This document shows, one piece after another, positions 15,401 to 27,400 of a stretch of DNA of 64,000 bases (position 1 is its first letter; each line of letters starts with the position of its first letter). The translations under genes and the position numbers were made by a program. Source of the DNA: Fragum whitleyi (taxonomy: Eukaryota; Mollusca; Bivalvia; Cardiida; Cardiidae). The stretch covers positions 39,337,737 through 39,401,736 of the forward strand of contig OX411548.1 in NCBI GenBank assembly GCA_948146395.1. Direction: 5' to 3'. The notes beneath the pieces were generated by a model. It was not told the origin of the DNA, made no database searches, and saw nothing but the letters and a program-made list of their open reading frames with translations.

Positions 15401-18400
15401 AAGATTTTGGGGTCAAAATATGCCCCGCCCTGCCACGCCCATGTTTGAGGGTCAATCCAAATTTCTTGAACAACTTTAGAAGAGGGTCACCTAAGGAACA
15501 TTCTGGTAAAGTTTCATTGAAATCGGCCAAATGGTTCAGGAGGAGGTGAGGTTCAAAGATTTCGGGGTCAAAAAAAAGCCCGCCCTGCCACGCCCATATT
15601 TGGGGGTCAATCCAAATTTCTTGAACAACTTAAGAAGAGGGTCACCCAAGGAACATTCTGGTAAAGTTTCATTAAAATTTGCCTAATGGTTCAGGAAGAG
15701 ATGTCGTTCAAAGATTTCGGGGTCAAAATATGCCCCGCCCTGCCACGCCCATATTTGGGGGTCAATCCAAATTTCTTGAACAACTTTAGAAGAGGGTCAC
15801 CCAAGGAACATTCTGGTAAAGTTTCATTGAAATCGGCTCACTGGTTCAGGAGGAGATGTCGTTCAAAGATTTTGGGGTCAAAATATGCCCCGCCCTGCCA
15901 CGCCCATATTTGGGGGTCAATCCAAATTTCTTGAACAACTTTAGAAGAGGGTCACCCAAGGAACATTCTGGCCAAGTTTCATCAAAATCCACCCATTGGT
16001 TCAGGAGGAGAAGATGTTTAAAGAAAAGTTTACGCACGCACGGACAGACAGACGACGGACACCTCGCCATGACAATAGCTCGCTGGCCTTCGGCCAGTGG
16101 AGCTAAAAATCATTATTATTCTGTCTTGGCTTATAGAAATTTTCCTTGTCACTGTGCATGTTTCACACGTCTTCCAAACCAAAACAACATGCTTATCGTT
16201 GGTGATTTCTAAAAAGCATTTACCTCTTCGCTTGTATGACCAATGAAAATTAGTTGGTCAAAATCTGTTTCTTTAGATTTGAACGGGCATAGCTATTACC
16301 GGAACAGTGTACTGCAGGAGTTTTGCGCTTGAAGCAGTTATAACAATGTCCGTTCATATCTAATCTAATTATTGTTCCATATTAATTTCAACTTATACAC
16401 TTAAAAAAGCTTGAAGTATATGTTTATTTCTTTGAAAACATATCAACCATAGAAATTTCCTTCAATTTTGTAAATCAAACAATACTAGAGCAGTCTAGCT
16501 TAGCCGCAGTCTGATATTTTCTCCGTGGTATTAAAGTAAATATCGGTAATCATTATCTTGATATGCGTCGCCTTTTTAGTACATGTATATACATATGGTC
16601 AGCAAGAACGAACCCTCAGTGCCTACATGCATCCATTGAATATAGACATTTTTCAAGGGTTTTCGTTTGCACTGGGTTGGTTGCAAAATTAAAATAAGAA
16701 TCAGATGACCATGCCCAATGATTTTCTTTACCAAACATGCATTTCCCGAGGCAGAAAGATATAATTCAAAACGGCAAGATTACATGTACACAGATTGCAG
16801 TTAAGTCGATGCAATTGAACAGACATCAGATATTGTGCATTTCATTAAAATTACGGGTTCCTATGCTTTGGTCTAGTCCATGATGTTTCTTTTGTAGACA
16901 TAAATGCACCTGTTTAGATATTATAAAATGTCAAAACGAGTTGAAATAATAAAGTTGTTGTACATGCTTTGAATTTTTGGTAACTGGTTTCTATGAAAAA
17001 TTAAACAAAATAATAAAAAGATAATATAACTATATATGTTACAAGAGTTTGTCATAAGCGTTACGATAATCTGTAAGTGTAAACCTTGTATCAACAGAAA
17101 TTGTGTGTCTTTGATAGAAATTTTAAAGGAAGAGAGCTGATGCACACATCTATCACTCTTACTTTTAATTGATGAACTTGTTGTTTGATACAGTTCTAAA
17201 TTTATACGCATAAGTAAACTATGAATTATATACATGTATACTTTACTCGAGACAATAAAGGGCAGTAACAACAATTTGAAACAGAGTAAAGCGGAAAAAT
17301 AAGCAAAAATAAGATGACATGATGTCAAAACAAAAATACAACACTGAATTAAAACATATTTGTCCATCGTATATTTACAGAATGCGGAAAAATGCTCTTA
17401 TGGGTTTCATTAAGCGCCAAAGGAATAGGAATGGGCTTTGAAAAACTGATTCACATATGTTTTACCGAGACCCGCACCCATGAACTCATAGGGCTTCAGA
17501 AATACCATTCTTCAGAAATCTTTTCTTGAACCAAATTGTTGGTAAAGTAACCATGTTGACTTGTATGGGCTTAGCGGGGGTCCATATAATCGATAAAAGT
17601 AGGGCAATTGGTTAGGAAATTTAAACAGAATATTTCCGACCCAAATAGATCATTGGTACCATTTGTGGTTTGAGCGAGCAACATTGAAAACAAACATATT
17701 TAACGAATTATGTAGTTTGTTATTTTAAACTGTCTTCTATTTGCATTATGCAAAACACATACATTCACACACGCGCACACACACAGGCACACATCCACAC
17801 ACATTCTTCTCTTATGGGCTTCAATTAGCTCCAAAGCAACGGGCACAATTAAGAACATCGTGAAATTGACGGATATTCCTAACAAAATCATTCTAAATCA
17901 TTCATTTGACGCTGCATTCATTCATTCTCAAAACATTTAAAGGGAGGTAATGGATATTTTGAAGGCAATTAGCGATTCCATATTACCTCGCTTTGAAGTC
18001 ATTAAAAAAATGCTCCTACCACTCATTCAATTTCATTTCGATATAATTCCACAATCATTCACTATGTCAATTTCACTTTGATTTAACTGGGTGGGTTTTG
18101 AAAATTTGATTCATATCCTTTTGTAACATTTGTGGTACAAGTAGACATCATGAAGAGGGCCATTGCGAGTTTGGAAAACTCCTAAATTTGTTCATATGGG
18201 CTCATTTTAAAGCCAATCAAAAAGCATATAAGAAGTTAAAAAAATAAAAATGTTGTTCATCAACACTAACCAACGCTAAGTTTTGAACGTAATTTGAAAA
18301 GAATGGTCAAATGAATGTCAGTTTTTTGTGAATCTTACTTAAGGAAAACACCCCAATCGGCTCATATGGGTTATTATGAGAGCCAACACAGTTTCCAACA

Positions 18401-21400
18401 TGACCCTAGAAATATGGACATGCAAGTATTCCACGCCAACCCATACTGAATACATGTACCGAACAGGGCTTAAGAAATCATCTTGAAACAAACAAGGTTT
18501 TTTTCCCTTTACCCAACAATATAGAAACACCAAAATGGCTATTTCGGGCTCTGTGAGAGCCCATAAAATGGTGAAATAGGCTTTTAAAACATGGATTTTT
18601 GTATTTTTTTTTCAACAATACACACTAAATACACAGCCAAACCAAAGAAATCATTTTAGGAAAACAAGAGGACCATGATGGTCCTATATCGCTCACCTTA
18701 GTCTCTTAGCAAAATTAAATACTTGAAAGATCATTAAATGATCATTAAATTTTTCAAAGAAAAACATAACTCTATTTCTCTGACCGCTGCATAAATTTCT
18801 ATCCTTTTCTAAACAAGTTTCATGTGACCTGGCTAACATTCTGACCAAGATTCATAAAGATTGGGCAATATTGGTGGCCTCTAAAAAGAAAATTGTCATT
18901 TAGGCCCCTTTTCCCCAGATATGACATGGATCTTTCCAATTTTAAATAGGGTTCATCCTTTTGTGACCTAGCCATTATTCTGATCATGTTTCATGAAAAT
19001 TGAATTGTATTTGTGGCTTCTAGAGCGTAAACAAGAAAATTGTCATTAAGGCCCCTTTTCCCGTGATATGGCACGCATCCTTCCCATTTTCAAAAGGTTT
19101 CATCCTTGTGACCTGCCCAACATTCTGACAAAATTTCATAAAGATTGGGCCATATTTGTAGTCTCTAGAGAGTAAACAAAAAATTGTCATTAAGGCCCTT
19201 TTTCCTGTGATATCGCACAGATCCTTCCCATTTTCATTAGGGATCATCCTTGTGGCTTGGCCAACATTCTGGTCGAGTTTCATGAAGATTTGGCCATATT
19301 TGTGGCCTCTAGAGTGTAAACAAGAATATTGTCATTAAGGCCTCTTTTCCCGTGATATGGCATGGATCCTTCCCATTTTCAAAAGGTTTCATCCTTGTGA
19401 CCTGGCCAACATTCTGACTAAGTTTCATGAAGATTGGGCCATATTTGTGGTCTCTAGAGTGAAAACAAAAAAAATGTCATTAAGGTCCCTTTTCCCGTGA
19501 TATGGCACAGATCCTTCCCATTTTCGATAGGGATCATCCTTGTGGCTTGCCCAACCTTCTGACCAAATTTCATAAAGATTGGGCCATATTTGTGGCCTCT
19601 AGAGTGTAAACAAGAATATTGTCATTAAGGCCCCTTTTCCCGTGATATGGCACGGACCCTTCCTATTTTCAATAGGGTTAATCCTTGTGACCTGGCCAAC
19701 ATTCTGACCAAGTTTCATGAAGATTGGGCAATATTTGTGGCCTCTAGAGTGTAAACAAGAATATTGTCATTAAGGCCTCTTTTCCCGTGATATGGCACAG
19801 ATCCTTCCCATTTTCAATAGGGTTAATCCTTGTGACCTGGCCAACATTCTGACCAAGTTTTATGAAGATTGGGCCATATTTGTGGCCTCTAGAGTGTAAA
19901 CAAGAAAATTGTCATTATGGCCCCTTTTCCCGTGATATGGCACGGATCCTTACCATTTTCAATAGGGTTTATCCTTGTGACCTGGCCAACATTCTGACCA
20001 AGTTTCATGAAGATTGGGCCATATTTGTGGCCTGTAGAGTGTAAACACTAAGAATGTTGACGCCGGACGACGGACGACAGACGACGCACGACAGACATTC
20101 AATGATCACAAAAGCTCACCTTGAGCACGATGTGCTCAGGTGAGCTAAAAATCCCATCTCATGAGCCCTCTTTTAGGAAAATACCTATTTTGCTCATATG
20201 GGCTCCTTTGAGAGCCCATAAAATCGGGAAATGGGCTCGGGAAATTTGGACCCGCATAGTTTGCGATTACTTGACCCCTAAACAATCAATTAAAACCAAA
20301 AAATCAATTTCAGCACGAAAATCCTTCGTACATAAGGAACCGCACTATAAATAGAAGATAATCATTTGCTTCAGTGTAAGATCGATTTATATTCATTTAG
20401 TGAACAACAAAAACTATATTTTCATGAGTGGTTGGAGCCATCAGTGAAAATGAAGCTTTTGTTGTTCACTAAATGAAATATTAATTGATCTTACACGAAA
20501 AACAAACGATTACACTATTTTTTTATTGCAAACATGATGAGACAAAATGAAAAATTTCTAGGACATATTTTCCTAAAGCGTGTCATTTTGCATGTGATTG
20601 CTATGCAACGTTCATTGTGACATCACTTATTTTGCACCTCATAGATGACGTCAGACATGATGAAATGCATAAAAGTAGGGTACAAATTTTTGATAATTTC
20701 ACTACTTTTGTGGTTAGATTATCAAGTGATAATCTACCTAATTCATGAACCATTCAAGGGCAACAGCAATTGTCCATAAAGATAAATTACATCTAAGTGT
20801 TGCAGCTCTAACAATAGTAACTTACATGTTCACAAGGCTTTTTCTAAGTTCTTTGGGAAAAGGTCCGGGGCAATCATTTGGGAAAAAACTATTGACAAAA
20901 TTGCTATATTGGGATTTATTATGTATGACTGTTTAGGTTATTTCTTGCTAATAATATATAAATTTTCTTTTAAAAAGCTTTTTCCAAAAATTTTTAAAGT
21001 GAACAAAACACATTTTCATACTATCAAGTTACAAATATGACAGAAAAAAGTTTTTGGGTTGATTCCTTTTCACTAAATTGGGAATTTTTTCTCCACTGGG
21101 AAAATTTTTGGGCCCTTTTCAATGGAGAATTGGGCCCATTTTGGGCCCCTGAGAGATTGCAGAAAAAGCCCTGGTTCATCAAATTCTCTCAACAGTCAAT
21201 GGACTGTAACCAAATAAGACATGCTCATCTCTGAATGATCAGATCTGAGAAAATTGAATGAAACCTGTCCATTTATGACAGGTTGCTGAGAAATTGAGCA
21301 GACATGAAAAGGTACAGATGGACAGACAGACAGACTTGCCTCCTTTATAACCCCAAAACTATTACCCCAAAAACATAGTTTTGGGTGACATGAATGATAT

Positions 21401-24400
21401 TAACCCTTTGCTGTTTAATCCCTGCTTTTTATGTGCCTTTGATTTTATGATTGAGAAAACATTGTGAAAAAAGAAGAAATTGCTTCTGACAAGCAATTTT
21501 TTCTTTTTCCACACTATTTTCTACTCTACAGAATGGTTATTTTTCAAATTAAATCCACTTTAAATTTTCATCTGCAAAACCTTTGAATTTGGACAGGTCC
21601 AAAATTTTGTAAAACAGGAAAGGGTTAATCAAACTTAAGTCTTAAAAATTACCTTTCTCCCTTTAAATTGAGGTTGATGTTTTCTAAATCAGTACCATCG
21701 ATGTATCTTTTTCAATAAAAGATTAATAGAGTGTTTGTTGATTTCATGGAGGTATGAAACTAAAAACCTAATCACACTGTATGAATACCCAAAGCAGATT
21801 CATATGTGAGTGTAATTAGATTTTTAGTTTCATACCTCCATGGAATCAACAAGTCTCTTCAAATCTTTTAATTTAATTTTTTGAAGCAAAAATGTTAATT
21901 TTTTTTCCTCAAATACAAGGATTGTTTATGGGACTACTTTAGGTGGAAGCTTTCAAAAAAGCTGCGTAATCAAAAATGTTTTTATTGAGTAACTAATGAA
22001 ACCAATTTTTTAGCCAATAAGAATGCACAAATATTGATTAACACAAGTAGAATTTAATTATGAACTTTAAACCCTTATCATGCTGAACTTTTGATATTCC
22101 GACTTTGGCAGAAGGTATAAACAAAGATAAGCCTCACATAATGTGTAGTCTGATATCAGTCTATACCTCCTGATTTTTTTCTTTTTAAACCGTAAAAGTT
22201 AAAGAAGAGGGCCAGAATGGCCCTAAACCGCTCACCTCAATTTTATTGGTCCAGTGGATCTTACCTAAGTAACTTTCTGGCATAGTTTCATTCATATTTT
22301 TCTAGATGTTGAAGAGATGTTATTCCAAAAATTCAAAGTGAAAATAGACCCTGCCCACCCTTTGGTTATTGAGGAAAAGATGTTGAAAGATTTCAGGCTC
22401 AAAATAAGCCCTGCCGTGCCACACCCATACATATATGGACCAATTAAAACTTTTCAAGTAGTTTTTGAAGAGGGTCATCCAAGAAACATTCTGGTAAAGT
22501 TTCATTGAAATCAGCCCAGTGTTTAAGATGTTGTTCATAGATTTTGGGCTCAAAATATATAGAGTTCATCCTCATGACTTAACAAACATTCTGACCAAGT
22601 TTCATGAAGATTGGACCATATTTGTGGCTTCTAGAGTGAAAACAAGAAATTTGTCATTAAGGCCCCTTTTCCCGTGATATGGCACAGATCCTTTCCATTT
22701 GAGCAATTTTCATAAGGGACCACCAAAGGAATATTTCTGCCAAGTTTGGTTGATTTTAACCCAAAAGTTTAGGAGGAGATGTCATTTAAAGATATTGTTG
22801 ACAAAATTGTCATTAAGGCAGCTTTTTCTGTAAAATGGCACGGATCCTTCCCATTTTCAATAGACTCCATCCTCATGACCTAACAAACATTCTGACCAAG
22901 TTTCATGAAGATTGGACCATATTTGTGGCTTCTAGAGTGAAAACAAGAAAATTGTCATTAAGGCCCCTTTTCCCGTGATATGGCACGGATCCTTTCCATT
23001 TGAGCAATTTTCATAAGGGACCACCCAAGGAATATTTCTGCCAAGTTTGGTTGATTTTAACCCATAAGTTTAGGAGGAGATGTTGTTTAAAGATATTGTT
23101 GACAAAATTGTCATTAAGGCAGCTTTTTCTGTGAAATGGCACGGATCCTTCCCATTTTGAATAGACTTCATCCTCATGACCTAACAAACATTCTGACCAA
23201 GTTTCATGAAGATTGGACCATATTTGTGGCTTCTAGAGTGAAAACAAGAAATTTGTCATTAAGGCCCCTTTTCCCGTGATATGGCACGGATCCTTTCCAT
23301 TTGAGCAATTTTCATAAGGGACCACCCAAGGAATATTTCTGCTAAGTTTGGTTGATTTTGACCCATAAGTTTAGGAGGAGATGTCGTTTAAAGAAAAAGT
23401 TGACGCCGTGACGGACAGACGGACGCCGGACAACGATCGATCACAATAGCTCCCTTGAGCACTTCGTGCTCAGGTGAGCTAATTATAATGAAAATTAGCC
23501 CCGCCCTTATTTTACGGGCCAATAAAAATTTGGCTAACAATTTTTAAAGAGGGTCACCTAAGGAACATTCTGTTTCAGTTTCATTTTTACCGGCTCAAAA
23601 TGAGCCCTACCCTGCCATGCCCATATTTATGGGCCAATAAAAATTTTGTGAGCAATTTTTGAAGAGGGTCACCTAAGGAACATTCTGGTAAAGTTTCATT
23701 GAAATTGGCCCAGAGGTTCAGGATGAGATGTTGTTCAAAGATTTCAAAGTTAAAAAATGCCCTGCACCGCCACGTCCATATTTATAAGCCAATCAGAATT
23801 TTGCGAACAGTTGTAAAGGAGGGTCTCACAAGGAACATTTTTGTAAAGTTTCATTGAAATCTGCCCAATGGTTCAGGAGAAGAAGTTTTGCTAGATTGTT
23901 GATGACAAGCGACAGACAACACACGACAGACTCAGGGTGATCCTTAAAGTTTCCCTTGAGCAATTTGCGCTCAGGTGAGCTAAAAAATTTTTTTTTTTCA
24001 AATTTTATACTGAATCATACAGAAAATGTAAAGAGATATTTCAGGAGATTGATGGTAATTTTTACCCAAGTTTTTATTCAGCATGACAAGGGTTGAAGAT
24101 TTCTAGTTAAAGTCCAAAATACCCCTTCTATCAGAAATTCTAAACAAGAGCACCGCCTACAGGTGCCTATGCTCGGCTGTCGAGTGCTGCATGGTGGGAA
24201 AAAATCTAAGTCGAAAAAGGGGCATAATTTGAACAAAATGCATCTAGAGTTATCCCCCTTGATAGTATAGTTTACTCTTTTGATGGTGAACATGTGTGCC
24301 AAGTTTCAAGTGAATGCCTTCAGTAGAACCAGAGATATAACAAAATGTCAAAGTTTTCGCACAACGACGACATGGAGGCTATAGCAATACCTCTGGTTTT

Positions 24401-27400
24401 CTCGGAAAACAGCCGAGCTAAAAATTGACTAACCTAATTTTTCCAAAGCTGGTTTAGGCGACCTTGACACAGTTGGACTGTTGTTGGACTGCTTTAATAC
24501 ATTATTTCCCACTGCAGCTTTAGAAGGAGTGTTAACTGTGCTATTCTCCTTATCTTCCCCAAGCAGGTTTGTAAAGTTTCTCCCATCATAACACTGTCTA
24601 ACGTAAAATGTATTTTTTCCAAGCCTCTTGCTTCTGGGAGAACCCATTGGGATGTCTTGTTTTTCAATTACCTATCAATATAAAATACAAATAGCATGCA
24701 GGGTTTTAGATTAAAGGGATTAATGATAATCCAAATGTCTTATATCCCATCCAAGCCCTATGTTGTGTGTGCTAGTTTGAATAGTCTTGAAGACGATTCA
24801 AATTCATACCAACAGCATAGGATTTGATTGATGGATGGTCGAATTTTCATTTTGAAAGTAAAATTGCTTTCTTTATCTGAAGATTTGAGCAGAATATGGT
24901 TTTTAGCTTGGTTTGATCATAACAAAGCAAGATGTGCCAGAAACAATTAATTAATTGCATATGATTTTCAACACAAGTTATATCTTGATTGCTGATCCTG
25001 ATCTTGTAAGACATGTTTGTTTGGATGGAGTTTAACACTGCTATTAACAATTTTTTAGTCATATTGAACTATATTTCAGTCATAGCTGATGCAACTGACA
25101 GTGGATACCTAGAGTTTCTCATACCAGTACTACAGTAATACCCATATCATCCTTTCCTAGCCTCCAGCTGCTATCCCACTTTAGTTTACGATTATCCACT
25201 CTTTGGTGGGAGACAAATGCTGAAAAGAATATGTGCCACAGCCAGGAATTGAACCCATGACCCTATATTTGAAGGATGGATGTCTCCTGTGCTACCAGCT
25301 ATGCTATGACAGAGGCTTGACAGGGATCAACACCAACACCAATCCTCGGGCCCCGAGACCTGTGAATTTTAGGAAGGACTGGTAGAAGCTACATGTTGCA
25401 GGTGCTTTGGGCCTGTAGCAATGGCCATATCATTTCCTGGTCTGAGACTGTCTAGTTTTGAAAGATAGTTGCCTTATCCATACTTTTTCTTTTACATTAC
25501 CCTATAAAAACAAAGAAATTGCTTGTCACTAGCAATTTCTTCTTTTACCACACTGTTTTCTTTATAATTGACTCCTTAATTTCCTAGGACCTATCATTAT
25601 TAGGGATGACCTGTACGATTTGTGGCTAATAATCTATAGGTCCTTTAGGCTGGTGGCAATCCAAAGTAAGTGTCGAACCCTGCTTGACATGTTTAAATTA
25701 ACCTTCATACTTGATATGACTAGAGTAGTTGCAAAGCTCCTTGTCTCAATGTAAGAGCCATTTATCATAAACAAGGAAAAGAAGTTGTATAAATACAAGA
25801 GCACTGCATGAATATGCCAGAACTTTTGGCTAATGGATGCTTGATTGTGAACAAAAATTCTGTCACAAAGGAGTACATGTATAATTTTTACAATCAATTA
25901 TATTTACCTCTATTGAAGATAAAGTTTCTAAATCAATAGTATTATACATAGTAATGATACTTTCTAAGCTTTTGTAAATGTAGAAAAGAAAATGACCCCG
26001 AGGTCATTGCTATACATTTCCTAAGAAAACTTAAGCCTTTCTTGTGTTTCAAAATTTAGGAAAGGTCCGAATTCAAAAGAGTTATAGATACAATGATGTA
26101 CCTGACATTTCCCAACAACTTGTGTCACATCAATAATATTTGTGTCTCGTTTGTCTGTGCTAAGGAATACTTCATTGAAAGGGCCATCCTTCTCCTTTAG
26201 CTGGAGTTTTCTCAAAGCTGGTTTTGGCAAGGAATCCCTCTTCATGAAATATTTTACTTTTGCACATTTTTCTTTTCCTGAAAAAGAAAAGAAAATATGA
26301 GCCCCAGAATAAATCTAAATATCATTTGAGTGTCCTATGCATATGTGTATACATGATTTTTGAAAAACTGTATTAACCCTTCCAGGATCTTTCTAACAGA
26401 ATATTCACATTATTAAATGCCAAATTCAGGGTCTCTATAGAATATATCAAATCCACAAATTACATGCAATATAGGCAGATTTCATTTAAACTTTCCAACA
26501 ATATTGATATAATTATTAGGGTCAAGAGGGGTTTCAAATGAAGTTTTAATAATTGTGAATTTTCCAGGTATGTACACTATCTTGTTGTTACCTAGTGAAA
26601 TGGTCTTGACAAGATGATTCCAATGAGGACTAACAACATAAGGTTTGTGCTATAATCATTAAATTATTTTGATCTAAAGTCAAAACATGCCCTCTTTCTG
26701 TTACTCTGCATGTGTAAGCCTCTGGCTTCTGTTGGTCCCAGCATGCCCACTGGGTTTTCATTTTGGGGGTACATGTACCCTCTAAATTTAAAATTGAGGG
26801 TACAAAGAAAAATCTAAGGGTATCAGTGATTCATTTTGAAAATTGAAAGAAGGGGTCCCTAGGACTCGCATAATTTGAAGCAATGAGTCCCAACCCAGCC
26901 TACATGGGCCAGGGGTGTGGAAAAATAAATTATCCCAGCTTGTCCATGGACAAGTAAAAATTAATTTCCTACCGCCCGAGATCAAAAAGAACTTGTCCAC
27001 CAAAAGAATGGATTGATAAATATTTGGAAAACATTGTTTTTAATGAAGAAAATGATGTAGCCCAGCATTTTCTTCATTAAAGACAATTTTTCTATCCTTT
27101 GATACAAGTATAAGGATGACTTTTCTCCTAGTTCTTTTTGTTTCTGTTCTAAGATTTGCTCTGATATTTACTTGTCCATGGACAAGTGACCTAGAAAAAT
27201 GTACTTGCCCGCAAGTGAAAAAGCCCGGGTTGGACAAGTCGGGCATAGGAATTCCACACCCCTGAATGGGCATAAAGCCTGTAGGAATATTGCACATTGA
27301 GATATTAAGTCAGAGCTTTATATTATCTTTGGATTATTTAATTTTGAATTTTTTATCACAGGTGCCCAGATTACTTGTTTGGCTGGTATAGTAGCAAACA

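Larger units (their letters stand above)
10797..20347. mobile_element. Large DNA element with >1 kb inverted repeats in ORC1 intron 4
   Basis: The left end (TAGTGCAGTGCCTTATG) and the right end read in reverse (TAGTGCGGTTCCTTATG) begin long diverged inverted repeats. Shared landmarks include 'aggattttcgtgctgaaatt', 'aattgattgttta', 'gcgggtccaaattt' and 'gggctctcaaaggagcccat', then further in 'gggctctcacagagccc' and 'ggaatacttgca'. Possible TSD: TAA directly outside each end. The right arm is interrupted by element A4 and the interior holds A2, A3 and a CR1 3' fragment. No transposase was recognised, so the superfamily is open; TAA would fit PIF/Harbinger, but such long arms are foldback-like. 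Confidence 0.78.
17380..20347 (-). repeat. Right arm of the 9.55 kb inverted-repeat element (split by A4)
   Basis: Read on the minus strand it repeats the left arm's order of blocks. It starts TAGTGCGGTTCCTTATG at 20347. Element A4 (18663-20148) interrupts it. Removing A4 joins 'tttaggaaaa' side sequence to poly-A-rich flank consistent with the left arm. Confidence 0.65.

Noticed and set aside
16921..17367. 148-codon hydrophobic open frame as a membrane protein gene
   Set aside because: AT-rich DNA inside a transposon with no splice, promoter or homology signal. Composition is what low-GC noise gives on translation.
10797..20347. CACTA transposon, because CACTA appears at the right end
   Set aside because: CACTA elements start with CACTA reading inwards. 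Here the inward reading is TAGTGC, so the motif points the wrong way.
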